DNA of 64,000 nt, from the NCBI GenBank assembly GCA_002892395.1, contig NBBL01000003.1, positions 62,001 through 126,000 on the forward strand. The letters run 5' to 3'. Below the pieces are notes generated by a model. It had not been told where the DNA came from. It saw only the letters and a program-made list of their open reading frames with translations, and did no database searches. A program made the translations under genes and the position numbers. This DNA comes from Lachnospiraceae bacterium. GTDB lineage: Bacteria; Bacillota; Clostridia; Lachnospirales; Lachnospiraceae. This document shows, in pieces, positions 29,535 through 38,681 of the stretch (positions within the stretch are counted from its first letter, which is position 1; each line of letters opens with the position of its first letter).

Positions 29535-31355
29535 TCAAGGCTTCGGAGCGCTTCCGTCCGAAAGGGTGTCAACACGCGCCTGATCCACCTGAAGCGCCAG
29601 CTCCTCCAGCTGCTCCGGCTCCACCGTATCCGGCGCATTCATCATGAGATCCGAGGCATCCTTCACCTTCGGAAAGGCGATGACATCGCGGATCGTATCC
29701 GCCCCGACCATAAGCATCACCAGACGATCCAGGCCATATGCAAGTCCGGCGTGCGGCGGAACTCCGTATTTGAACGCCTCCAGCAAAAATCCGAAGCGCT
29801 GCTCCGCAACCTCCCTGGTGAGTCCCAGCACCTCAAACATCTTATTCTGAATCTCCGCCTGATGGATTCGAACCGATCCGCCTCCGATCTCCGTCCCGTT
29901 CAGCACAATGTCATATGCCTTTGCGCGGACAGCCCCCGGATTGGAGTCAATCTGATCCAGGTCCTCCTCCATCGGCATGGTAAACGGATGGTGCATGGCC
30001 TTAAAGCGGGCCTCCTCCTCAGACCATTCAAGAAGAGGAAATTCTGTCACCCAGACAAAGCGGTAATCGTCCTTTTTCAAGAGTCCCAGCTGTCGCGCCA
30101 GCTCCAAACGAAGTGCGCCCAGCACAGCTCGAACCACCGGAATGCTGTCCGCCGCAAACAAGAGCAAATCCCCCGGCTTTCCTCCCAGTGCATCCGTCAA
30201 CCCCATGATTTCCGCCTCGGTCATAAACTTGGAGAAGGAGGACTTGATGCTGCCGTCCTCCTGAAGCGCAAGGTAAGCCAGCCCCTTCGCGCCGTAGCCC
30301 TTCGCGAAATCCACCAGCGCGTCAATCTTCTTCCTCGGCATTCCCCCCTGCCCTGCAGCATTGATGCCGCGGACCGTTCCTCCGCCGGAAATCGCAGCGG
30401 TAAAGACCGAGAAGCCGCAGGATCTCACAAGCTCCGTCACATCATGCAGCTCCATGCCGAACCGAAGATCCGGCTTGTCCGATCCGTAGTGATCCATCGC
30501 ATCCTGCCAGGTCATGCGCGGAATCGGAAGCGGAATCTCCACGCCAAGAATCTCCCGAAACAGCGTGGAAAGCAGCCGCTGGTTCACATCAATCACGTCC
30601 TCCACATCAACGAAGGACAGCTCCATATCAATCTGTGTAAATTCCGGCTGACGATCGGCGCGCAGATCCTCGTCCCGGTAGCAGCGCGCCAGCTGAAAGT
30701 AACGGTCGTAGCCGGAGCACATCAAAAGCTGCTTTAAAAGCTGGGGCGACTGCGGAAGTGCGTACATCTCTCCGGGATGAACGCGGCTGGGAACCAGATA
30801 ATCCCTGGCCCCCTCCGGTGTGCTCTTGATCAGCGTCGGCGTCTCAATTTCCAGAAACCCGTTTTCGGTCATAAAACGGCGGGTGACTGCTGCGATTTTG
30901 GAGCGGGTCATGATGTTTCTCTGGAGATCCGGGCGGCGAAGATCCAAGAACCGATACGTTAAGCGCAGTTCCTCTCTCGTCTTTGAATTTTCCTCGATGG
31001 GAAACGGCGGAGTCTCCGCCTCCGCAAGAATGCGTAGTTCACGGGCATGCACCTCATACGCACCCGTTGCCAGCTGCAGATTGGGCGCGGAGCGCCGTTC
31101 CAGCGTTCCGACCACCGCAATGCAGAACTCGCTCCGCATTCTCCCGGCCTTTTCAAACACCTCTCTCCCGCAGATCGCCTCCTCAAACAAAATCTGCAGC
31201 AGACCGCTTCGGTCTCTGAGATCCGTAAAGATCAATCCGCCTTTGTTTCGGCTCCTCTGCACCCATCCCATAACCGTCACTTCCGCGCCGATCGTTGCAG
31301 TTACCACCTCTGCGCAGCGGTGTGTCCGCTTCAGACCCTTCATGGTCTCTGACAT
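29535..31355 (-). CDS. aspS: Aspartyl-tRNA synthetase
   Basis: A 606-residue class IIb synthetase. It has an N-terminal OB anticodon-binding domain (VMGWVQRSRNKGGLIFTDLRD), motif 2 in YDRYFQLARCYRDEDLRADRQPE-like sequence (positions about 205-227), the bacterial GAD insertion in the middle, and motif 3 GLAYGLDRLVMLM. It is the last gene of the long recJ-to-aspS block, 19 bp after hisS. Whether it is discriminating or also charges tRNA-Asn cannot be decided here. Confidence 0.97.
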   Translation of the reverse strand: MSETMKGLKRTHRCAEVVTATIGAEVTVMGWVQRSRNKGGLIFTDLRDRSGLLQILFEEAICGREVFEKAGRMRSEFCIAVVGTLERRSAPNLQLATGAYEVHARELRILAEAETPPFPIEENSKTREELRLTYRFLDLRRPDLQRNIMTRSKIAAVTRRFMTENGFLEIETPTLIKSTPEGARDYLVPSRVHPGEMYALPQSPQLLKQLLMCSGYDRYFQLARCYRDEDLRADRQPEFTQIDMELSFVDVEDVIDVNQRLLSTLFREILGVEIPLPIPRMTWQDAMDHYGSDKPDLRFGMELHDVTELVRSCGFSVFTAAISGGGTVRGINAAGQGGMPRKKIDALVDFAKGYGAKGLAYLALQEDGSIKSSFSKFMTEAEIMGLTDALGGKPGDLLLFAADSIPVVRAVLGALRLELARQLGLLKKDDYRFVWVTEFPLLEWSEEEARFKAMHHPFTMPMEEDLDQIDSNPGAVRAKAYDIVLNGTEIGGGSVRIHQAEIQNKMFEVLGLTREVAEQRFGFLLEAFKYGVPPHAGLAYGLDRLVMLMVGADTIRDVIAFPKVKDASDLMMNAPDTVEPEQLEELALQVDQARVDTLSDGSAPKP

Positions 31356-31374
31356 AACCTTACTCTCCCTCTGT

Positions 31375-32631
31375 TTACTTCTGTGTATAAAAATCCTTAA
31401 ATTCCGTATACCCCTGCTCCGTCAATTGCTCTCTCTGAAATTTTTTGTTTTTTGCCATGCGAACCACCAGAACATCAAACCCCCGGTCCCGCTCCGCCTT
31501 CGCTTCCCGAAGGAGCTCTGCCAGCTCCCCGGCGCCAATCCTCTTGTCATAAAGAAATGCCTTTTTGCTCCTCTGATTCGGAATCTTGAACTTCTGATCC
31601 GTGAGAATGGCAATAATGCGCTCAAAGCCGATGGAAAATCCGCAGGCAGGAACATCGGTTCCCGTGAATTTCCCGATCATTTTGTCGTAGCGCCCTCCTC
31701 CGGCCACACTGCCGGAAAATCCTTCCATGGAAACCTCAAAAATGGTTCCCGTGTAATAACCCATTCCCCGAACCAGGGTCGGATCAAAGACGATCGGAAG
31801 GCTGCCGCCGGAGACCTCCGTCACCGTCTCCATGGTCTCGGCCAGCGTTTCGGCTGTTCCCGGCTCCAGGTGCTCCTTCAGCTTCTCTCCCAGAGAGCGA
31901 ACCGCCGTTCCATCCGTTCCCACTTCCTTCAAAAGACCCAGATAGCGATCCGCCGCTGCGCCGTCGCAGCCATTTTCCACCAGCTCGGCCCGAACGCCGT
32001 CCTCGCCGATTTTGTCCATCTTGTCCAGCGTAACCAGGACGGAATCCGCGCGTTCCTCAGGAAACCCTGCCCAGCTGACCAACGCCTTCAGGATGCGGCG
32101 CTCGTTGATCCGAACCACAAACCCATTGTCAGGACAGATCCGCTTTAACGCTGTTGTGGTCGCCAGAATCAATTCGATTTCACTCAGGTTCGTGGCGTCG
32201 CCCAGAATGTCGATATCGCACTGCGTAAACTGACGGTAGCGTCCCCTCTGGGGCCGATCCGCTCTCCAGACAGAGCCGATCTGCAGCGCCTTGAAGGGCT
32301 GGGGAAGCACTGCGCTGTTATTTGCATAGTAGCGGGTAAGCGGCAGTGTCAGATCATAGCGAAGCCCGCTGTCAGTCAGCATGTCCTCCTTCGTCGCCTC
32401 CTCCAGCTTCAGCTTTTCACCCCGCTTCAAAATCTTGAAAATCAGCTTTTCATTGTCTCCGCCCTGCTTGCTGGTCAGATTCTCAATATGCTCCACACAA
32501 GGTGTCTCCATCGGTGTAAAGCCGAAGCCCCGATAGGTATCCTTGATGATGCCGATGAGGTAATCTCGAAGCAGCATTTCCTCAGGCAGCACATCCTTCA
32601 TGCCGGTGACCGGGTTCTTTTTCATCGCCAT
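31375..32631 (-). CDS. hisS: Histidyl-tRNA synthetase
   Basis: A 418-residue class II synthetase opening NPVTGMKDVLPEE, with motif 2 in QIGSVWRADRPQRGRYRQF and the histidine-binding region TLVRGMGYYTGTIFEV. Start at 32631 has AAGGAGGTC in front of it. It precedes aspS closely, as is usual in Firmicutes. The ending is slightly short but complete. Confidence 0.96.
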   Translation of the reverse strand: MAMKKNPVTGMKDVLPEEMLLRDYLIGIIKDTYRGFGFTPMETPCVEHIENLTSKQGGDNEKLIFKILKRGEKLKLEEATKEDMLTDSGLRYDLTLPLTRYYANNSAVLPQPFKALQIGSVWRADRPQRGRYRQFTQCDIDILGDATNLSEIELILATTTALKRICPDNGFVVRINERRILKALVSWAGFPEERADSVLVTLDKMDKIGEDGVRAELVENGCDGAAADRYLGLLKEVGTDGTAVRSLGEKLKEHLEPGTAETLAETMETVTEVSGGSLPIVFDPTLVRGMGYYTGTIFEVSMEGFSGSVAGGGRYDKMIGKFTGTDVPACGFSIGFERIIAILTDQKFKIPNQRSKKAFLYDKRIGAGELAELLREAKAERDRGFDVLVVRMAKNKKFQREQLTEQGYTEFKDFYTQK

Positions 32632-32718
32632 ATTGACCTCCTTGAATATGTTATGTTTCCCCTCATACCTGTATTGTATTGTCGCCCCCAAAATTTGCAA
32701 GCTCTTTTCGGTCCCGGG

Positions 32719-34164
32719 TCATGTCCCCGCCAGCAGCCTTCGCTTCTTCTCCAGCAGCTCCGGAAGGCGCTCCGCATAAAGAGACGGGTCCTTTACATTC
32801 TCCTGCCGCTCGTAGCGTCCCTCCTCAGGGAACAGCACCCGGGTCGTGGTCCCCGCCCCGCAGCCGACGATTGTCTGCAGCTCTTCCATGATCAGAATGT
32901 TGTAAAGTCCCTCACATCCGGGTCTGCACCATCCCACATTTTCCAGATTCCCCGCCATGTTTTTCTGACGGTAAAGGTAGTAGGGGTGCAGCCCCATTTC
33001 CTCACAGCAGGCGTATGCCAGCGAAACCATAGCCGATACATCCCCGTAGCGCACATCTCGGTAGGCTTCCCGCTCTGTGTTGAGCCGCGCGGCGCGCTTC
33101 AGGGCGAGGCTGTGAATCGTCACATCATCCGGCGCGAGACTGCGAATCCCCTCCATGGTGCGGCGCACATCCTCCTCCGTCTCATTCGGAAGCCCCACAA
33201 TCAAATCCGTGTTGATGCAGGCAAAGTCAAAGCTCCGGGCCAGCCGAAAGCTCTCAAAAAACTGATGAACGGTATGTCTCCGACCGATTAAATCCAAGGT
33301 TTCCTGCTTCAAGGTCTGGGGATTGATGCTGATGCGGGTGGTTCCCCGCTTCTTCAGCACCGAAAGCTTCGCCTCTGTGATGCTGTCCGGACGCCCGGCT
33401 TCCACGGTCAACTCCCTTAGAAAGCTGAGATCAAATCGTTCTGAAACTGCCTCCAGAATCCGGTCCAGCTCCTCTGCCTCCAGGCTGGTGGGTGTACCTC
33501 CTCCCATATAGATGGTCTCCAGCGGACGCCCCTCCATCCATCCGGAAACACAGGAAAGCTCCTCAAGAAGCGCCGAGAGATACCAGTCAATTCGCCGCTT
33601 CCATTTCCCAATCGGATAAGAAGGAAAGGAACAGTAAAGACAGGTGGTGGGACAAAACGGAATCCCGATATACAGACTCCACCCCTGTTTCAGGTGAAGA
33701 CCGGAAAGCGCCCTCCTTTCGTTTGCGGCTGTCCGCACACAGAGCGCATTTCGCGTCTCACTCAGACCGTACCGATCCCGCAGGATCTCCTGCACCTCCC
33801 CCTCGCTCTTCCCGTCAAACAGCATTTGCAGCGCCAGCTTGGCCGGGCGAATCCCGGTCAGCGTTCCCCAGGGAAGCCGACGTTGGTTCTCCTCCGACAA
33901 AACCCGGTAGAGGGCGCGCTTCAGCTCATTTTTTGCTTCCAGCCTGTCCGGATGCGCCGGAGAGGAAAAGTGCCGCTCCCCCTTCCCCTTCACAGACAGA
34001 CACAGCAAATACGTCTTGTCCTCCGGCGAAGGGTGGGAGGCAGTAAAAGAAATCATGGCATTCGGATCCGGCTCGTGCGTGTAGCGCTCCCCCGGGTAAA
34101 ATGCCATGAACAATTCCCTGATATCCTGTTCAAACGGAACCTGGTCCAATATAATCGCTATCAT
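32719..34164 (-). CDS. hemZ: Coproporphyrinogen III dehydrogenase HemZ-like radical SAM protein
   Basis: A 481-residue radical SAM protein with the cluster motif CPTTCLYCSFPSY (CX3CX2C), the YMGGGTPTSL motif and a C-terminal HemN-like region, plus an N-terminal extension of about 160 residues typical of HemZ. HemZ proteins oxidise coproporphyrinogen without oxygen, though their true role in heme-poor Clostridia is unsettled. The gene keeps its usual place between the MBL hydrolase gene and hisS. Confidence 0.87.
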   Translation of the reverse strand: MIAIILDQVPFEQDIRELFMAFYPGERYTHEPDPNAMISFTASHPSPEDKTYLLCLSVKGKGERHFSSPAHPDRLEAKNELKRALYRVLSEENQRRLPWGTLTGIRPAKLALQMLFDGKSEGEVQEILRDRYGLSETRNALCVRTAANERRALSGLHLKQGWSLYIGIPFCPTTCLYCSFPSYPIGKWKRRIDWYLSALLEELSCVSGWMEGRPLETIYMGGGTPTSLEAEELDRILEAVSERFDLSFLRELTVEAGRPDSITEAKLSVLKKRGTTRISINPQTLKQETLDLIGRRHTVHQFFESFRLARSFDFACINTDLIVGLPNETEEDVRRTMEGIRSLAPDDVTIHSLALKRAARLNTEREAYRDVRYGDVSAMVSLAYACCEEMGLHPYYLYRQKNMAGNLENVGWCRPGCEGLYNILIMEELQTIVGCGAGTTTRVLFPEEGRYERQENVKDPSLYAERLPELLEKKRRLLAGT

Positions 34165-34176
34165 ACGCCCGCTTTC

Positions 34177-34806
34177 TCAGAAATCCAGAATCGGATTGCA
34201 TCGCTTTTCAAAACCAATGGTTGTCTCCTCCATGTGTCCCGGAAGCACCACCACATCGTCCGGCAGCGAAAACAGCCGCTCCGTAATGGAACGGTAAAGA
34301 GCTGAAAAGTCGCCGCCCGGCAGATCAAACCGCCCGTAGGACGCCCGAAACAGCGTATCGCCGGAAAAAAGCAGTTTTTTCTCCGGCAGATAAAAGCAGC
34401 AGGAGCCTGCTGTGTGTCCCGGCGTCCAAATCACGCGCCAAATCGTTCCCAGCAGTGAAAGCTCCTCTCCGTCCTTCAGAAAATAATCCGGCTTCACCGA
34501 AATTCCTCTCCGGAAAAACTGTGCGTCTCCGTTCCGCTCCGGATCTTCCAGCGTCTTTTCTTCCTGTAAAAGCGCATAGATCGGGATCCGGTAGTGTGCT
34601 GCCACCTCGTTCGCCGCCGTAATATGATCAAAGTGACCGTGGGTCAGGAGAATGCGCTTTGGTGTGAAGCCCTGCGTCTCTGCAGTGCGGACAATCTCTT
34701 CCGCATCGTCAGCGGGATCAATGATCAATCCCTCCCGGCTCGTCTCCTCAAAGACAAAATAGACATTGGTCTGAACCGGTCCCAGTACCCTTCGTACAAT
34801 TTTCAT
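34177..34806 (-). CDS. MBL-fold metallo-hydrolase (hydroxyacylglutathione hydrolase-like)
   Basis: A 209-residue metallo-beta-lactamase fold protein with the zinc motif LTHGHFDHI, further ligands in TPGHTAGS, SGDTLF and LPGHMEETT. It resembles glyoxalase II-type hydrolases that sit between relA and hemZ in many Firmicutes. Start at 34806 has GGAG at proper distance; the GTG five codons upstream is less likely. Substrate unknown. Confidence 0.88.
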   Translation of the reverse strand: MKIVRRVLGPVQTNVYFVFEETSREGLIIDPADDAEEIVRTAETQGFTPKRILLTHGHFDHITAANEVAAHYRIPIYALLQEEKTLEDPERNGDAQFFRRGISVKPDYFLKDGEELSLLGTIWRVIWTPGHTAGSCCFYLPEKKLLFSGDTLFRASYGRFDLPGGDFSALYRSITERLFSLPDDVVVLPGHMEETTIGFEKRCNPILDF

Positions 34807-34829
34807 TTCCTTCTCCTTCACGGCACCGC

Positions 34830-37166
34830 TTAGCCGGTGCTCCTCATAATGTCAATGATGCCGCCAATCTGCCGCAGCCTTTCCGTGAGGGAGCGCAATT
34901 CCTCCACACCGCCGATCTCAAAGGAGAGATTGACCGACGCAATCCCCTGCTTGCTGGTCCTGGTATTGATGGACAAAATGTCGATGCCGCGCTCGGTAAA
35001 CACCTTCGAAACATCCACAAACAGTCCCACGCGGTTATTTGCGATGATTCGGATTTCTGTCCGATACTTGGCGTCCTCTCCATCCGGAGCCTGCCACTCC
35101 GCGGGAATCAGCCTCACCCGCTCCGCGTCCGGGAGACTCATCACATTGATGCAATCCGTGCGGTGTATCGTGATGCCGCGTCCCCGGGTCACAAAGCCCA
35201 CAATTTCATCCCCCGGCACCGGTGTACAGCACTTGGAAAAGCGGACCGCCAAATCATGAACTCCTTTCACCACAATTCCGTTCCCGGACTTTTTGACGGC
35301 AACCTCGGGGACGATCTTCTGCGGGCTGTCGGGGGATGTATTCGCCCCTATGTTGGCCAGCACCGTTTCATCTGAGATCTGCTTTGCCAGCTCCTTTTTG
35401 TGCTCCTCCAGCATTCGGTTCACAACCTGGCTTTCCTTTAAGCCGCCGTGACCGATGGTCGCCAACACAGAGTCCCAATCGCAGAATGCATACCGGCGCA
35501 GAATCTTTGCCTGATACTCAGGCTTATTGATCTCCGCCGGATCCACCCCCTTGCTCCTGCAATAATTCAGCATCAGCTCCCTGCCGCGGACAATATTTTC
35601 CTCTTTCCGCTCGCTTTTAAACCACTGATTGATCTTGTTCCGCGCCTGGGTGCTCTTGATGATTTTCAGCCAGTCCCGGCTCGGCCCCTTGGAATTCTGG
35701 GATGTGATGATGTCGATCCGGTCTCCATTTTGTATTTTGTAGTCGATGTTGACCAGTTTCCCGTTGACCCGCGCCCCCACCATGCGGTTTCCCACCGCCG
35801 AGTGAATGGAATAAGCAAAATCGATGGGCGTGGAGCCCAGCGGCAGGTTCTTGACGTCTCCGGTCGGCGTAAAGCAGTATACATTGTCGGAGAACAGGTT
35901 CAGCTCGCTCTTAATGTCGCTCAAAAACTCCTTGTTGTCCGGCATTTCCTTCTGCCACTCCAGGATCTGCCGAAGCCAGTTCATCTTCTCGTCCTCCGCA
36001 CCGGAGGCGGCGCCGTTCCCTTTCTCTTTTCCGGCTTCCTTGTACTTCCAATGTGCCGCAATGCCGTATTCAGCCGTTCGGTGCATGTCGTAGGTGCGAA
36101 TCTGCATTTCAAAGGGCTGCCCGTTGTGATAGATGAGTGTCGTATGCAGCGACTGATACATGTTGGGCTTCGGCATGGCGATATAATCCTTGATGCGGCC
36201 CGGCAACGGCTTAAAATGCTCATGAATCACTCCCAGGGCAGCGTAGCAGTCTTTTACGTTGGGCACCAAAATCCGCACCGCGAACAGATCATAAATCTGA
36301 TCGAAGGACTTATTCTGATTGACCATCTTTTTATAGATGGAAAAGATATGCTTTTGCCGCCCGTTTACCGTTCCCGGGATCCCCTCATCCTTCAGAATCT
36401 GACGAACCTCCTGCACGATGCTCTCCACAAATTTCTCGTGGGAATCGCTTCTTTCCCGCACCTTTTCCGTGAGATCCCGATAAACCTCCGGCTCCAGGTA
36501 GCGAAGTGCCAGATCATCCAGCTCCACCTTGATGCGGCTGATTCCCAGCCGATCCGCAATCGGCGCATAAATCTCCAGCGTTTCCTTTGCCTTTTCTCTC
36601 TGCTTTTCCGGCCGCATATACTGAAGCGTCCGCATGTTGTGAAGGCGGTCCGCCAGCTTAATCAGAATGACGCGGATGTCCTTCGCCATGGCGAGGAACA
36701 TCTTTCTCAGATTCTCTGCCTGAATGTCCAGCTTATCCGTCGTCCAGCTGATCTTTGTGAGCTTGGTGACACCGTCCACCAAAAGTCCCACATCCGCGCC
36801 GAACACGCGTGTAATCTGGGATTCATTTAAGATCGTGTCTTCCACCACATCATGCAGAAGACCCGCTATGATCGTCTCCTTATCCAGCTCCAGATCGGCG
36901 AGAATGATGGCGACACAGAGCGGGTGAATGATATAGGGCTCTCCCGACTTTCTGCGCTGATCCATATGCGCATTCTTTGCTGTCCTGTATGCCCTCTCCA
37001 GGAGGCTCATATCATCCGAGGGATGGTAGCGCCTTACGGTCTCAATCAGCTTGCCGTACAGCTGATCCGGGTCGGTGAACTCCGCCGGACAAACCAGCTT
37101 GTCTTCCTGCTCCGGAAGCCCGATCAACTCCGGAAGCTCCGCCGTTTCCGTCTTGATTTCTTCCAT
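34830..37166 (-). CDS. relA: Bifunctional (p)ppGpp synthetase/hydrolase (RelA/SpoT, Rel)
   Basis: A 778-residue stringent-response enzyme. The N-terminal HD hydrolase has HDVVEDT, the synthetase region has GRQKHIFSIYKKM and YQSLHTTLI, followed by TGS (VYCFTPTGDVKNLP), a zinc-finger/helical region ending RFSKCCTPVPGD, and a C-terminal ACT domain. All regions are intact, so both activities are expected. Gene neighbours apt, MBL, hemZ and hisS are typical; the cob genes just upstream are not. Confidence 0.96.
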   Translation of the reverse strand: MEEIKTETAELPELIGLPEQEDKLVCPAEFTDPDQLYGKLIETVRRYHPSDDMSLLERAYRTAKNAHMDQRRKSGEPYIIHPLCVAIILADLELDKETIIAGLLHDVVEDTILNESQITRVFGADVGLLVDGVTKLTKISWTTDKLDIQAENLRKMFLAMAKDIRVILIKLADRLHNMRTLQYMRPEKQREKAKETLEIYAPIADRLGISRIKVELDDLALRYLEPEVYRDLTEKVRERSDSHEKFVESIVQEVRQILKDEGIPGTVNGRQKHIFSIYKKMVNQNKSFDQIYDLFAVRILVPNVKDCYAALGVIHEHFKPLPGRIKDYIAMPKPNMYQSLHTTLIYHNGQPFEMQIRTYDMHRTAEYGIAAHWKYKEAGKEKGNGAASGAEDEKMNWLRQILEWQKEMPDNKEFLSDIKSELNLFSDNVYCFTPTGDVKNLPLGSTPIDFAYSIHSAVGNRMVGARVNGKLVNIDYKIQNGDRIDIITSQNSKGPSRDWLKIIKSTQARNKINQWFKSERKEENIVRGRELMLNYCRSKGVDPAEINKPEYQAKILRRYAFCDWDSVLATIGHGGLKESQVVNRMLEEHKKELAKQISDETVLANIGANTSPDSPQKIVPEVAVKKSGNGIVVKGVHDLAVRFSKCCTPVPGDEIVGFVTRGRGITIHRTDCINVMSLPDAERVRLIPAEWQAPDGEDAKYRTEIRIIANNRVGLFVDVSKVFTERGIDILSINTRTSKQGIASVNLSFEIGGVEELRSLTERLRQIGGIIDIMRSTG

Positions 37167-37211
37167 CTTCCGCCTCCTTTCCTTCCTTCTGTGTGAAGTC
37201 TAATTATAATT

Positions 37212-37991
37212 TTATTGACCGTGAAATGCAAGCGCTGTCACCGCCAGAGCTGCCGATTCCGAAACTGTGAGAAGAAATCCTGCCAAATCCCCTGTCATTC
37301 CTCCGAATGCGACTCTTGCCCGGAGGGCTCCGTAGAGCGCAGCTAAAAAAGAGGCCAGCGGAATCAAGAGACTGTATGCCGGGTACCTCCCGCGGGCGGA
37401 AAAAAGGCTCACATAGCACAGCCCGGCGAGGGAAAACAGGATCACTCCTCCCGCCGTGATATGCCGGGATGCCGCCGAAGAAAATTGATACGCGCTTCCC
37501 TCCCCTCTGGCATTCGGAAGCAGCAGAAGGCTCATGGCACTAAAGCTTCTGGACAGCAGGAAGGGAATCACAATCAATCCCCCCGGAACCTCGGAGTCAA
37601 GAGAAGCCCACGCGGAAAACTGAAGCAGGCAAAGAAGCACACAGGCAAGAACGGCAAAGGAGCCGGTATGCACATCCTTTAGGATGGCAAGCCGCTCCGT
37701 CCGGGATCGCCAGGAGCCCAGTGCGTCAACCGTGTCTAGAAAGCCGTCCAGGTGAATGCCCCCCGTATAAAAAAAGGGAAACGCAGTGAGCAACGCCGCC
37801 CGCAGCAAAACGGGAAGCTGCAGCGCTGCAGAGGTGCTCAGAAGCCCCCACTGTAAAAAACCCTCCAAAAGCCCAACCAGAGGGAAAAAAAGGAGCACAA
37901 AGCGACAGTCCTTTTCGTCCCACCGCACCCGCGGCACCGGCACCCTGGAATACATGGAAAACGCGATGAAAAACGAACGAATCAGCCCCAT
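37212..37991 (-). CDS. cobS: Adenosylcobinamide-GDP ribazoletransferase (cobalamin synthase)
   Basis: A 259-residue membrane enzyme with about six hydrophobic segments that joins adenosylcobinamide-GDP to alpha-ribazole, near the last step of cobalamin assembly. Conserved pieces include FSMYSRVPVPRVRW near the start and GGIHLDGFLDTVDALGS with the catalytic acidic residues. It follows cobU by 16 bp and ends 45 bp before relA. Start 37991 follows AAAGGAGGGAGGG. Confidence 0.93.
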   Translation of the reverse strand: MGLIRSFFIAFSMYSRVPVPRVRWDEKDCRFVLLFFPLVGLLEGFLQWGLLSTSAALQLPVLLRAALLTAFPFFYTGGIHLDGFLDTVDALGSWRSRTERLAILKDVHTGSFAVLACVLLCLLQFSAWASLDSEVPGGLIVIPFLLSRSFSAMSLLLLPNARGEGSAYQFSSAASRHITAGGVILFSLAGLCYVSLFSARGRYPAYSLLIPLASFLAALYGALRARVAFGGMTGDLAGFLLTVSESAALAVTALAFHGQ

Positions 37992-38007
37992 GATTCCCTC
38001 CCTCCTT

Positions 38008-38640
38008 TTACTTGAGTCGAACGGGGATTCCCGCATCCACCCGCCAAACCGCCTCTGCCTCCGCGGCGATGGCATTTTGAATCTCGGAAAAGCTCCGGAT
38101 CCAGGCTTCCGTCAAGGGGGACAGGCTCCGCTGCTCCTCGGAAATCAGGTTCCCCACCACAATCAGCCGCCGGCACGAGGACCGAAGCGCCATAACCTCT
38201 CCCAGCACAATCTCCTTGCAGTGCTCTGCCCTTCGCACGGTTCCGTCCGCAAGGAACATCTCATTGGCCGTCAGGTTGGAAAGACACTCCAGCAAAACAG
38301 CCCCACTCCTCAAATCGAAGCCCCTCCGCTCTCCCGGATTCTCCCTGTCTTCGGAGCCTGTCCCCGGCTCAATTGCTTCTTCCAAAGCCGCTGCGCCCCC
38401 TCTTCTCTCTCCTGACGGAGAGGAACACGCCGTAAGCGCGCGCAAAATATCCCGAGGGGCCTCTACCGTTTGAAATCCCCGGTCCTTTCTCTGTTCTCTG
38501 TGCTTTTGGATCCGCCGTCTGCTCTCCTCGCTCTCATTCTCCATCGAAGCAAGGTAAATATGGGGGCCGGGCTCCCTTGACAACAGTTCCTCCGCAAATG
38601 CCGACTTTCCGCTGGCGCTTCCTCCAATGACCAGCACCAT
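38008..38640 (-). CDS. cobU: Adenosylcobinamide kinase/guanylyltransferase
   Basis: A 210-residue bifunctional enzyme that phosphorylates adenosylcobinamide and attaches GMP. The P-loop GGSASGKS lies at residues 6-13, the guanylylation His is in RIQKHREQRKDRG, and VLLECLSNLTANEMF matches the family. The region between about residues 65 and 110 is extended with a Glu/Gly-rich stretch compared with most CobU. Initiation at 38640 is chosen by alignment of the P-loop; the ribosome site (GGAAGCGG) is modest. Confidence 0.9.
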   Translation of the reverse strand: MVLVIGGSASGKSAFAEELLSREPGPHIYLASMENESEESRRRIQKHREQRKDRGFQTVEAPRDILRALTACSSPSGERRGGAAALEEAIEPGTGSEDRENPGERRGFDLRSGAVLLECLSNLTANEMFLADGTVRRAEHCKEIVLGEVMALRSSCRRLIVVGNLISEEQRSLSPLTEAWIRSFSEIQNAIAAEAEAVWRVDAGIPVRLK

Positions 38641-38681
38641 GCCGCTTCCGCTGCGGTGATTCCCGGCGCATCCCCCCGCAT